Source: a virus
DNA: 41,522 nucleotides
IMG/VR virus record: IMGVR_UViG_3300033388_005701
Location: 1-41,522 of that record
Strand: one strand, 5' to 3'
Shown here piece by piece: positions 14,182 through 23,471 of this stretch (within the stretch, counting starts at the first letter, position 1; each line of letters begins with the position of its first letter). The notes beneath the pieces were generated by a model. That model saw only the letters and a program-made list of their open reading frames with translations, searched no databases and had not been told where the DNA came from. The position numbers and the translations under genes are program-made.

Positions 14182-16185
14182 ATGACTACAGAAGTACCTA
14201 GCGGATATAATACTGTTCAATTTTACACTGATTTGTTTAGAAGCTATAAAAGGCGAAACAAAAACGATTTATACAGACAGGCCCGAAATTGGGGCATGTT
14301 CTCTGGTGTAAATGGTAAACAATGGGACCCAGCGGCTCTAGCACAATTGTTAGACGAAAGCCGAGCGCCCCATCAAGTGAATTTTATTCAGAAGCACGTT
14401 ATATCGCTTGCAGGTAACTTCATTCAAAACGGGTTTGAGCCTGATTTTGAACCTAACATGGGTGCATCCAATGATGACACCCTTCTACTTAATGACCTTT
14501 ATTCTATAGATAGAAATAGGGGTGATTGGAAGAAAACACTAAGGGCCAATATCCTTGCTGGCCTTGTTCATCGTGGTAGCTTTGAAATGTACGTAGACTA
14601 TAAAACGGACCCCCAGGGAAGTATTAGTTTAAGGACGATAAGCAAAGACCGCATATTGTATGACCCTGATTGGACCTCTGCAAATATGAGTGATAATAAG
14701 CATTTGATAGAATTCGCATGGATGGCCCCAGATGAAATAAAAAGACGCTATAACAAAAGTAATGGTGAACTTGACGTTGCAATTGAGCTGTGGAAAAACG
14801 GCATGGCAGTGAGAGATGAAGATGAAGATGAAGAAAGCTTAAAAAACGGAAACTATAATCTATTTAATGACTCTGCCGATTTATTGGATACCGTAAATAA
14901 CAGATATTTGGTTATTCAGGTCAAAAGGCTTGAACGTGGCTTCAAAAGAGGTCTAATTGACAAAAAGACTGGTAAGAAATTAAAAGACATGAACGAAATG
15001 GATATGGAATCCATGATGATGCTTAGGGGTGAATCTCTTAAAGTTTATACTAATGAATATGCTAAACAAAGAGTCACTACTATCATTCCTGGATTATCTA
15101 ACACACTTCTTTTGGAAGATGATGCATTAACAGAAATGCAAATTGGAAGATACACTAATTTCTCATGGTCTTCTCTAAATATTGATGGTGAAGTACAGGG
15201 AGTAGTAGAGGTATTAAAAGACCTTCAGGAAATCTATAATAAAAGAGAATCTACGTTTACACATGCCCAAACTACGGCAGCTAATGGTGTTGAAATAGTT
15301 GAAGAGGATTTCTTTGCCGATGATACTGAGTTACAAAGCTATAGAGATAATAAAAACAAGCCTGGAGAAATCTTCATAGCCAAAGCTGGAAGGATTTCTG
15401 CTCAAAGAGCTGGGATTATGAATAAACAGAGGGATAATCTCCCTAATGACCTTCATACATCGGCTGACAGAGCTTTTAACATGACTACAGAGGTTGGTTA
15501 CAATGTTCCCCCGTTATCGGGTGGAGAAGGTAAATCAGGAGAGTCTAACGCCCTATTTGAATCAAAAAGAGCCAGTGCTTTAGTTGCTCTAGAGTTTACG
15601 ACCCAAACATTGAAAGATATGGATGAAGAGGTTGGAGAGGCCTATTTATACGCCTGTAAAAGCCTTTATTCTGGCTCTCCAAGAGTAAGGACCTCTACAG
15701 ATAAGAAAAGACAGATATTATTGAATATCCCTAATGAAGATGGAAGTATTACGGGTGATGTCAGTAAAATAAGACGGCATAGCGTAACAATCACAGCTTC
15801 TAGAAAAGGTGAGACTCTAAGAAGAGAAATTCTAACCAAATACACTCAAATATTACAAGTTGTTCAAAATCCCATCTACAGGTCTATTATTGAAAAGAAT
15901 ATGATTCAGTATGTTCCAAATATTCCAGAGAGTGAGATTGAAGACGGTAAAAAAGCGGCTGACTTGTTTATTGAATTACAAGAATCTAGAATGGTTACGG
16001 AAATTGCAACAAATGAAGCTCAAGTTAAGAAATTGCAACAACCACCACCACCCCCCCAAGCTCCAGGTGGAATCGCTCCAGGTGGAGAAGAGCCTGGAAA
16101 TACTCCCGTTTCTGTAGAAGGTGCACCCGTTGAACCTGGAAACACGCCCACAGTTGACGTAAATAATGTAAATCAGATGCGATAA
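14182..16185 (+). CDS. Portal protein
   Basis: A 667-residue protein, near the length of P22 gp1 (725 residues). It shows the usual portal order: an N-terminal helical region, a central core with DRILYDPDWT near 155-165, the long-helix region, and a C-terminal tail. The last 60 residues carry a proline run (QQPPPPPQAPGG) and Gly/Pro repeats. Twelve copies would form the ring through which TerL pumps DNA and to which the tail adaptor binds. The position just before scaffold and coat genes agrees. Confidence 0.85.
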   Translation: MTTEVPSGYNTVQFYTDLFRSYKRRNKNDLYRQARNWGMFSGVNGKQWDPAALAQLLDESRAPHQVNFIQKHVISLAGNFIQNGFEPDFEPNMGASNDDTLLLNDLYSIDRNRGDWKKTLRANILAGLVHRGSFEMYVDYKTDPQGSISLRTISKDRILYDPDWTSANMSDNKHLIEFAWMAPDEIKRRYNKSNGELDVAIELWKNGMAVRDEDEDEESLKNGNYNLFNDSADLLDTVNNRYLVIQVKRLERGFKRGLIDKKTGKKLKDMNEMDMESMMMLRGESLKVYTNEYAKQRVTTIIPGLSNTLLLEDDALTEMQIGRYTNFSWSSLNIDGEVQGVVEVLKDLQEIYNKRESTFTHAQTTAANGVEIVEEDFFADDTELQSYRDNKNKPGEIFIAKAGRISAQRAGIMNKQRDNLPNDLHTSADRAFNMTTEVGYNVPPLSGGEGKSGESNALFESKRASALVALEFTTQTLKDMDEEVGEAYLYACKSLYSGSPRVRTSTDKKRQILLNIPNEDGSITGDVSKIRRHSVTITASRKGETLRREILTKYTQILQVVQNPIYRSIIEKNMIQYVPNIPESEIEDGKKAADLFIELQESRMVTEIATNEAQVKKLQQPPPPPQAPGGIAPGGEEPGNTPVSVEGAPVEPGNTPTVDVNNVNQMR

Positions 16186-16428
16186 TCGCAATCTATCAAC
16201 ATTTTATCAACATTTTATTAACTATAAACAATTAATCAACAATTAATCAACATTTTAGTTGTTTAAGACTCTAATTTCTAATTATTTTATAGTTAAGTTT
16301 TTTGAGCAGTAATAAAAACTGTTATCGAAATCTTGAAAACTAAACACAGGGGCAGTAATTAACTGTAACTCAATTAAAATCCAACATAGGGCAGAGACTT
16401 TCTGTAACCAAAAACAAGGATAGAATAA
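16186..16428 (+). promoter_or_regulatory. Portal-scaffold intergenic region with two kinds of repeats
   Basis: The first part (16193-16254) is made of tandem TATCAACATTTTA and ATTAATCAACA units related to those at 1486-1522. The second part has two hairpins with a shared frame: GGGGCAGT-AATTA-ACTGTAAC (16349-16369) and GGGCAGA-GACT-TTCTGTAAC (16388-16407). The scaffold ATG follows 22 bases after the second. The layout suggests a regulated promoter followed by a structured leader. Confidence 0.5.
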
Positions 16429-17502
16429 ATGAACGTACTAAATCCAAATACTACGGATAAGAACAATACAGATGAAAAAGAGGTATTAGGGCCAGATATA
16501 GCCATGGAAAAAGCCAGAGAACTTCAAGAAGGAAAAATCACCTTTGATGATATTAAAGATGAAAAGCTTCTAGATGAAATCCACGAAAGGTTTATGATTA
16601 AGGAAGAGGAAATTTCAGAAGCAATTCAGGAAGCACCCGAAACCAAAGTTGCAGACACAGAAGAGGATGAAACTCCAAGCACTGAAGAGAAACCTTCACA
16701 GGAATATTTACAGGAACGGAAAAAAGAACTGGATGAACTAAACACAATCAAGCAGAGAATTGAAAGCAGTAACAAGGAACTTGAGAGATTAGGCAAATTA
16801 AAAACAGAATCCAAGAGAATTAATATAGATGACCCACTTTCAGAAGAAGCAATTACGAATATCAACGATAGAGTTAATCAACTCGAAGATAGTCAGAATA
16901 CTTTCTATGAAGAGAAATCTACAGAGGTTCAAGGAGAAGCCAAAAAGCTTAAACAAGAGCGTTTGCTTTTGGAGCTACAGGTTTTTCAAGGTGATGCTGG
17001 TTACAAAATGTCAAAACCACTCAAAACAATTGATGCTCAATATAAAGCTTTTCTTAAAAATATTGATGGTGTTGAAAATGCAAGTAAATTTCTTAATGAT
17101 GAAAAATTCAGAGCGCAAAAGGAAGGCGAAGGCATTTCTATTGGAATTTCTGATGATGATTTTAAGAAATATCAAACAATTTCAGATGTTCATAATTTCA
17201 AGCTTAATGGTAATTACCCAACTTTAAATTCTGCATTTGCCGACTATGCGAAGGAAAAAGGTATTGTACACGACAAAGTTAAACAAGCTGTAATAAATGC
17301 AACTATAGAAACCGTTGAACAAATGACAAACGGTCAAGATGCAGCTACAACGCTCAGTCCAAGTGATGGAGGCGGTGTACATTCGGTACCAGAGATGACA
17401 GATGCACAAAAAGCTCATTTCATTGAAAACATGCCGAGTAATCCAACGGCTGCCCAAGAAAAGCAGCTGGACGAAATACACAAGTCTTTATTTCCAAGCT
17501 GA
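16429..17502 (+). CDS. Capsid scaffolding protein
   Basis: A 357-residue, highly acidic and helical protein with a long coiled-coil region at about residues 95-180 (ERKKELDELNTIKQRIE...). Lack of known catalytic motifs, high Glu/Lys/Gln content and position between portal and coat genes identify it as the likely scaffold. It would guide coat assembly and then leave the procapsid. Confidence 0.75.
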   Translation: MNVLNPNTTDKNNTDEKEVLGPDIAMEKARELQEGKITFDDIKDEKLLDEIHERFMIKEEEISEAIQEAPETKVADTEEDETPSTEEKPSQEYLQERKKELDELNTIKQRIESSNKELERLGKLKTESKRINIDDPLSEEAITNINDRVNQLEDSQNTFYEEKSTEVQGEAKKLKQERLLLELQVFQGDAGYKMSKPLKTIDAQYKAFLKNIDGVENASKFLNDEKFRAQKEGEGISIGISDDDFKKYQTISDVHNFKLNGNYPTLNSAFADYAKEKGIVHDKVKQAVINATIETVEQMTNGQDAATTLSPSDGGGVHSVPEMTDAQKAHFIENMPSNPTAAQEKQLDEIHKSLFPS

Positions 17503-17520
17503 CAAAAGGATTAAATAATT

Positions 17521-18693
17521 ATGCTTACTATAGCAGGAACACCCCTAGAACAAACGTCATGGAACAATCAATTGATAATGAAGTCCAAGACGAGAGATGT
17601 TTATCAAGATTTCGCTGGTACATTTTCTGATAATAAGAAAATGCTTCCAAATGGTATTCAAACTACCGTCAACTTAGGTCCCTCTAAACATAGCCATGTA
17701 GTCGGCTTGTTATTAGACATCGAAGGTGATGGAGTTATGGGAAGAGAAAGTCAGATTGGCAAAGAAAAAGACCAAGAGCTTAAAGAACTCATCGTCTATT
17801 CTAATGACCTTTCTCAGGCCGTTAATACTCAAAGATACGGTATTGATGCACATGACAAAAAAGCTTATAGAGTACTTGAGATGGTTAATCCTCAATTATC
17901 TTTATGGCACAAAGAAATCGAAGGTAAAGCCACTCGTGAAGGTCTATTACAAAGATATTCATCTAACTTACTTGTAGCTCCAACTAATTTAGTACAAAGA
18001 TGGAATGAAAATATCTTTATTAAAGGTGTAACTTTCGCTAACCAACCTGTATATGATTCTACTAATGCCTCTTACGAGACTAACATTAGTGGTGCTACAA
18101 CTGGTGGTTCTGGTGGACAATGGGACGTAACTTTCCTAAATGCTCTTATTCACGAAATTACAGTGATTAAAGCTATTCAACCATTAGATAACGAAAGATA
18201 TGTTGTGACTGTTCCAAGTCGTCAAGCAATGTTCTTGAAAGACCCAGGGTCCGCAAACTCTATTGCAGGTCTATTTAAAGATTCTCACGTTAGAGAGGCT
18301 GGTGAAAATGCATACAAATATTATCTTGGCTCTTATGGTCCTATGGATTTATATGAAGACCCAAGAGCAGCAGTGGTAAACATCACCGCTGGAGCTTTAG
18401 TAGCTCAGTATAAAGGTGCTGGAACGGATGATACTCGATATTCTATCGGTACTGGAACTGACTTTGATGTTAGTTTTGTACATGGTAAGGGTTCATACAT
18501 GAAAGCAATCCACGAGGCTTTGCATTTTGAAGAAGAAATTCAAAACTACAAAAAAATCGTTGGTGTTGGTGCATTCACTGGTTATGGTATTAATAGAACA
18601 GTATTTGATGATGTTGATTCACCATCAGACACTTCCCAAATTAACCAAAACTCAATTGCTATCTTTGCTGAAACAAGCTTAGCGGCAGTATAA
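17521..18693 (+). CDS. Major capsid protein (N4-gp56 family)
   Basis: A 390-residue protein resembling N4-gp56 family coat proteins of the HK97 fold: GLLLDIEGDGVMGRE near residue 65, a following regular helix (KDQELKELIVYSNDLSQAV) and RYGIDAHDKKAY near 105. The C-terminal half carries alternating strands and the SGATTGGSGG loop. It lies directly after the scaffold gene. Pairing of a P22-like gene order with an N4-type coat is noteworthy. Confidence 0.8.
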   Translation: MLTIAGTPLEQTSWNNQLIMKSKTRDVYQDFAGTFSDNKKMLPNGIQTTVNLGPSKHSHVVGLLLDIEGDGVMGRESQIGKEKDQELKELIVYSNDLSQAVNTQRYGIDAHDKKAYRVLEMVNPQLSLWHKEIEGKATREGLLQRYSSNLLVAPTNLVQRWNENIFIKGVTFANQPVYDSTNASYETNISGATTGGSGGQWDVTFLNALIHEITVIKAIQPLDNERYVVTVPSRQAMFLKDPGSANSIAGLFKDSHVREAGENAYKYYLGSYGPMDLYEDPRAAVVNITAGALVAQYKGAGTDDTRYSIGTGTDFDVSFVHGKGSYMKAIHEALHFEEEIQNYKKIVGVGAFTGYGINRTVFDDVDSPSDTSQINQNSIAIFAETSLAAV

Positions 18694-18701
18694 ATAATCG
18701 G

Positions 18702-18727
18702 GGGAGCTGGTGTAAAAACTAGCTCTC
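18702..18727 (+). terminator. Hairpin after the coat gene
   Basis: GGGAGCTGGT and ACTAGCTCTC form a ten-pair stem with two wobble pairs and a small A-rich loop, nine bases after the coat stop. The following sequence has only a short T run, so it may attenuate rather than end transcription, lowering expression of downstream genes relative to coat. Confidence 0.45.
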
Positions 18728-18762
18728 TCATTTCACAAACCTAAAACCCGAAAGGTAAATTT

Positions 18763-19281
18763 ATGAACATGTTAAAATTAAAGTACAAACAACATCATAT
18801 GTCTAAAAAAAGAGTTAGAGATATGACTCTTGGTGGTTTTGAATTAGAAGCCCCACATGCCTATAAGTTTGTAGGAGAAAGTTCTATTCCTGTTAGAGCT
18901 GGACAATTATCTACTCAGTTTAGATTGACTATTATCCCAAGTGGAGAGTGTTCAATTCCAGACACTGAGTATAACAGAGAAAAATTAAGAAATATGTTTG
19001 AGATTGTAGATGGACTCAAGAACTTTATATTCGAAATCTTGTCTAATATCGACTTAAACGAAGAGGCTCCACACGCTGGAGGCGGTTCTATCTCTAAAGA
19101 AGAGGAAAGAACATTAAAACAAAAAATTAAAGACCTTGAAGACAAAAACAAAAAACTTAATGCAGATTTAGAAGTTAAGAAAGTAGTTAAAAGAACAGTC
19201 AAAAAAACTGGAGGAAAAGCTAAAAAGGACGTAGAGAAAAAAGTGGTAACACCTTTAAATCTTGCACCTGATTTAGCTTAG
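18763..19281 (+). CDS. Hypothetical head protein with basic coiled-coil tail
   Basis: A 172-residue protein. Residues 1-110 are mixed (MTLGGFELEAPHAYKFVGES...), residues 112-140 form a coiled coil (EEERTLKQKIKDLEDKNKK), and the C-terminus is Lys-rich (KRTVKKTGGKAKK). It sits between coat and tail adaptor, where a decoration or head-completion protein is common. The role is inferred. Confidence 0.6.
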   Translation: MNMLKLKYKQHHMSKKRVRDMTLGGFELEAPHAYKFVGESSIPVRAGQLSTQFRLTIIPSGECSIPDTEYNREKLRNMFEIVDGLKNFIFEILSNIDLNEEAPHAGGGSISKEEERTLKQKIKDLEDKNKKLNADLEVKKVVKRTVKKTGGKAKKDVEKKVVTPLNLAPDLA

Positions 19282-19285
19282 TATT

Positions 19286-20248
19286 ATGAATACATCGGCT
19301 TACGTTACATATATAGCAGAAAGGGTCCAGGGGAGTCTTACTCGTGAAAATATCTTAGATATGATTAACAAGGCTCAAAATGAAATCCTTTCTAATGACA
19401 ATAGAATTACACAAATAACTCCAGACCCCTTTATTCATAGTGGTTCTGAGGTGTTCAATGGTGTGACTTCAAACCCAATTAACAGTTTTACATTTACTGT
19501 TACTCAGGATATAAGTGTTGATTTCCCAGATACCCCGACTAGAGGTAATCTAATTGTAACCGAAGCCGATGGTACATTGACAAAACTACCCTATCAGTCA
19601 TATTCTGGAAGCGTTTTTAATCTAGAGGATGATGAATTCCTTGCTAAAAACTTTGATGGTACGGCAACTTGCCAGGTGGACCAATTCGACCTTGTTTCAT
19701 CTGGTGCTTTGTACTCTTCTATTAGGAATGAAACCAGAAGGACTCAATTTGATGTTAGAAGGGTGAGTAGAGTTTATTCATTTACTAATAATATCCCTGG
19801 AAACAACCTATATAATTATAACTATGGAAGCTATGGAGCATCTGGAAACGGAGCTTCTAGAAGACAAGACCAAAAGAAAAACATTAATACCCCTGAAATT
19901 GATATATCTTGTGATACTATTGATTCTTTAGAGCCTTTAAGTGGTGATGCTAGAATTATAATATGGGAAGATAATACCCCACCTAGTAACCCTAAAAACA
20001 ACGCTTATTATGCAAGGGCTTACAGATGGCCAGCTCAATTAACTAGTGAAGATGTACCACTTACAATACCTGCAAGATGGCAGACAACGCTTCTTAAATT
20101 TGCAATATTTAAAGATGAAGAGTATAGAGAGTACGGAAAAGCCGACAATCCTCAATTCTTATTTGATAGATATTTAAAAGAGTTTTTATCCGATGCACTA
20201 AGTGGTGCTCAAAGTTCAAAAAGAACCTACACCACACCGAGGTTTTAG
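19286..20248 (+). CDS. Head-to-tail adaptor (gp4-like)
   Basis: A 320-residue protein. Its N-terminal helices (MNTSAYVTYIAERVQGSLTR...) and C-terminal helical segment (RWQTTLLKFAIFKDEEYREY) bracket a beta-rich middle. This shape and its position between coat and the gp10-like gene fit the tail accessory protein that binds the portal ring in P22-like phages. Family assignment rests mainly on order. Confidence 0.6.
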   Translation: MNTSAYVTYIAERVQGSLTRENILDMINKAQNEILSNDNRITQITPDPFIHSGSEVFNGVTSNPINSFTFTVTQDISVDFPDTPTRGNLIVTEADGTLTKLPYQSYSGSVFNLEDDEFLAKNFDGTATCQVDQFDLVSSGALYSSIRNETRRTQFDVRRVSRVYSFTNNIPGNNLYNYNYGSYGASGNGASRRQDQKKNINTPEIDISCDTIDSLEPLSGDARIIIWEDNTPPSNPKNNAYYARAYRWPAQLTSEDVPLTIPARWQTTLLKFAIFKDEEYREYGKADNPQFLFDRYLKEFLSDALSGAQSSKRTYTTPRF

Positions 20249-22897
20249 TTGTCATATATAAGAAAAAGAACCAGGTCCCAAGGTGATAGGGCGATAAAGC
20301 ACACACAAGATAATTTTGGTGAAGGGTTAAATGTAGATTTACCAGCAACCGATATTAACACAAATGCAAACCCAGTGCTTGATAATTATATCGCCTATGA
20401 AAGATATGCAGAAGGAAGAACGGGTTCAACCTTGGCTAATGATGACCTTCCAGGCTCTGGAACCATTCATTCTATTGCTATACACCCAGAGAATGGGCAA
20501 CTTGTTATGCATAGAGGGGCAAAGTTATATTCCGTTACCTCTAGTTTTGTAGAAATTCAAAACTTGGGGCATACCGAATCTTTTACTTTTGATGAAGACT
20601 CTAATCTTGTGGTCTTTGGGGATGATTTTTTACTGTACACTGCCTCTGGTTTATTTAGACTTTATATCACTCTCAGTATTAAATCATTTATACCTATCAA
20701 CGCCCAAAAACCACTGGAAATAGCAAGTGTAGTGGCTGCAACCGATAAGGGTCCTTTTAAATACAAATACATATATACATTTTCCGTTATAATTGCCAAT
20801 ATTGGTTTCCCAGCTAATTCAGGACATAGGGGCACCCCTGGTAATGTGCTAGTACACGAAACACCCCCCATTAGACCTACGGGAGAGGTTGGCTCAGAAG
20901 CTTATTTTCTCCAGGTTAGCAGGGAAGAAGAAATTGGAATCTCACAACAAATAGTCTCTATTCTAGAAACTATTCCAGACCACGTAACACATATTAGCTG
21001 GTATAGGACACCCGATTTAGGTCAGAATGGATTGGATAATCTCGCCTTTGACCAGTACGCGTGGATTGATGATAGGGAAGTTAGTTTTCCTAATGCTGCC
21101 GACCTTACCTTTGATGATACAATAAATTATCGACTCACTCATGCTCCAAATTTAAGATTAAAAAATATTGGGTGGGAGGCGTTGCCAAATGGAGTTTTAG
21201 GAGAGGTAACTCCAGGATTTATTTTTACAGCTGCCTTAAACGGGAAAATGTTAAGCTATAGCCAAAGAGTGCCAGACGATACAAGAGCAGGTTTTCACGA
21301 TGCTGGAACACAATTTCAAGAGTTTGATGATGGTATAAATGTTATAGCAAAACTACCCGATTCATTAGCTGTTATTGAGAATAGCACATCTTCTATTATA
21401 ACACTTACTTCAATTATAGACACTGGAGTAAATCAGTATGTAGCCACCATTGACCACATTATCACTATTGATGATGATATTGGTGTGATAGATGGAAAAA
21501 GCTTTTCGAATGCCGATGGCGGTACTTACGTATCTATATGTTCAGACAAATCAGTGAGAACTTTTGACCAATCTGGGTGGGGTCGTGACCTTGCTCTTGA
21601 CCATGTTGGGGGTATTATTGATGGAATTAAGGTTGGAGCCACTGTAGCTAAATACTATAAAGGAGCTTACTATATTTGGTACACCTTGGATAATGATGCA
21701 ACAAAACCAGATAGCTGTATTAGGTTTTCATTAAAAAGAAGCTCTGGAAAGGGTTGGAATACTGTAACTGGTGTTGATTGGGTTTTACCTCCTATTAATA
21801 CTGGCCTTATGGTTGGTAGTAATTTTAATGCCCCTTCAGATACCAAGCTGAGTTATTTCTTTGTTCTGAATGAATCGGATAATAAAATTTACTGGATTGA
21901 CTCTTTTAATGGACCTGAAAACATTACTATAAATGATTTTCCCGTTGTAAAGCATTATTCAGATAAGAAAATATTCTTTTATGCCGATGGAACTCAAATA
22001 CCATGTAAAATTAGAACTAGGGATGTGACAGGTTCACAAAGAAGTTTTAATATAAAACATAGTGAATCACACATTTATTATAATAATAGCACTCCAGAAG
22101 ACCCGCTTGCATTAACAATAAGTGCCTCAGCATTTGTTGATGATTCAGACACCCCTACCGATACTGTAACAGAAGTTCCTCCAGGCGATGATATTCAATT
22201 TTTTAGAAAGGTTGAAGGGAGTCGGATTAGTGTTGAATTTACTTCTAATAGAAGTGGCCACAGAGTAATATCCATTGATGGAAGGTTTCGTGTTCAAGAT
22301 ATTAACAGGCCAAATGCAGGCCCTAGTAAATCTCTTGAAGGGACAATGCAAGCAGACCTACAGGGTAAGATTAATCTTTGGACTTTTACAAGGCCCGCAC
22401 CTCTTTTGAGTAGGATAGATAATAAGAAATTCCCTCTTGGAAACATCCAAACACAATTAGGCCCAGACGGAAGAACGAAAGCGGTTCAAGTCGGTGTAGG
22501 CTCCAATGAAGTAAACCCATTTTTATTCCCAGATAGGTCTAGTTATAATACTGAAGAGGGTTCTTTTTCAGCATTATTTTGGGTTGGGGGGCTTGATTTT
22601 TCTGGACCCCCAGTAGTGTTATTCACCGTCTATAATTTAGATGGAACAATAGGGCTTCAGTTATATGCAACAAACGCAACCACGTTAATACTTTTTAACA
22701 CATCTCTTGGTATTGTGGGAACATTTACTGTAGATGATTTAAATGCTGGACCTACAAACGGGTATCATCAAATATTTGTATATAGCCCAGCTCTGGGAAC
22801 ATTAGATATAAAACAAAATGGAGTCTCAAAAGGACTTACTTTCGCATTTATTACTTTTGGTGGTGGTGGAATTGAACTTGGAGGGGTAGCAATATGA
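20249..22897 (+). CDS. gp10-like packaged-DNA stabilisation protein with C-terminal LamG-like domain
   Basis: An 882-residue protein, TTG start immediately after the upstream stop. Residues 1-600 are beta-rich and resemble P22 gp10 in opening style (DNFGEGLNVDLPATDI...) and in the likely beta-propeller region. The last 170 residues (GSFSALFWVGGLDFSG..., ending with a DIKQNGVSKG strand) look like a LamG/concanavalin domain. P22 gp10 is 472 residues, so this protein carries an added domain. It would plug the tail and perhaps contact surface sugars. Confidence 0.65.
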   Translation: MSYIRKRTRSQGDRAIKHTQDNFGEGLNVDLPATDINTNANPVLDNYIAYERYAEGRTGSTLANDDLPGSGTIHSIAIHPENGQLVMHRGAKLYSVTSSFVEIQNLGHTESFTFDEDSNLVVFGDDFLLYTASGLFRLYITLSIKSFIPINAQKPLEIASVVAATDKGPFKYKYIYTFSVIIANIGFPANSGHRGTPGNVLVHETPPIRPTGEVGSEAYFLQVSREEEIGISQQIVSILETIPDHVTHISWYRTPDLGQNGLDNLAFDQYAWIDDREVSFPNAADLTFDDTINYRLTHAPNLRLKNIGWEALPNGVLGEVTPGFIFTAALNGKMLSYSQRVPDDTRAGFHDAGTQFQEFDDGINVIAKLPDSLAVIENSTSSIITLTSIIDTGVNQYVATIDHIITIDDDIGVIDGKSFSNADGGTYVSICSDKSVRTFDQSGWGRDLALDHVGGIIDGIKVGATVAKYYKGAYYIWYTLDNDATKPDSCIRFSLKRSSGKGWNTVTGVDWVLPPINTGLMVGSNFNAPSDTKLSYFFVLNESDNKIYWIDSFNGPENITINDFPVVKHYSDKKIFFYADGTQIPCKIRTRDVTGSQRSFNIKHSESHIYYNNSTPEDPLALTISASAFVDDSDTPTDTVTEVPPGDDIQFFRKVEGSRISVEFTSNRSGHRVISIDGRFRVQDINRPNAGPSKSLEGTMQADLQGKINLWTFTRPAPLLSRIDNKKFPLGNIQTQLGPDGRTKAVQVGVGSNEVNPFLFPDRSSYNTEEGSFSALFWVGGLDFSGPPVVLFTVYNLDGTIGLQLYATNATTLILFNTSLGIVGTFTVDDLNAGPTNGYHQIFVYSPALGTLDIKQNGVSKGLTFAFITFGGGGIELGGVAI

Positions 22898-23112
22898 CCT
22901 ATAGTCCTACAGGAATAGAAGTATTTAACCTTGAAGAGGGTGAGAAAGTTCTCAATTCTAAGCTAATAAAACGTAACTTAGATTTGATAGGACAGGAAAC
23001 AAAGAAACTGGATGATAAAATAACAAGAAATAATGAGAAGTCCACGGAAACTAGAACTAGATTCGAACAAGATGAAGTAAGTTTTAGACACAACTTTTTA
23101 GCCCAGTGGTAA
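22894..23112 (+). CDS. Short coiled-coil tail protein
   Basis: A 72-residue protein overlapping the preceding gene by four bases (ATGA). It has a clear heptad region (LNSKLIKRNLDLIGQETKKL). Its position after the gp10-like gene is where P22 has the gp26 tail needle, also a coiled coil but much longer. A short needle or adaptor is possible. Confidence 0.6.
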   Translation: MTYSPTGIEVFNLEEGEKVLNSKLIKRNLDLIGQETKKLDDKITRNNEKSTETRTRFEQDEVSFRHNFLAQW

Positions 23113-23113
23113 T

Positions 23114-23452
23114 ATGCCAAAAGAAATAATAAAAATATTAGGACAGCTTTATCCCGCAGCTGGAGCGACAGAACTTTTATATGTAGTCCCTGATAATAGA
23201 AGGGCCATTGTAAAGATAACCATTTTTGTAAATGGGGGAGCTAATGATAATGTCTCTATTGCAATGCTTCCATTAGGTGAAACCCTTTCAATTAAAAACT
23301 ATCTTATAGCAAACCTTTCTGCCCTGTCAAAACTAGAATCGCAAATGGCATCTGCAACTGGAATAACTTTAAGCGAAGGCGACCAGATTTTAGTAAAAAG
23401 TACAGTTGGAGATACTATCTTTCATTGTTACGGTGTAGAAATAGAACCTTAA
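23114..23452 (+). CDS. Small beta-rich tail protein
   Basis: A 112-residue protein with regular strands (ELLYVVPDNRRAIVKITIFV, later GDQILVKSTVGDTIF). This pattern is common for small phage virion proteins of jelly-roll type. It follows directly on the coiled-coil gene and is probably a tail or fibre subunit. Confidence 0.6.
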   Translation: MPKEIIKILGQLYPAAGATELLYVVPDNRRAIVKITIFVNGGANDNVSIAMLPLGETLSIKNYLIANLSALSKLESQMASATGITLSEGDQILVKSTVGDTIFHCYGVEIEP

Positions 23453-23471
23453 AAACTTAACTTGGTGTATT

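Noticed and set aside
16193-16254. CRISPR-like or iteron array
   Set aside because: The units are short, AT-rich and unevenly spaced with no spacers; a regulatory repeat is more likely.
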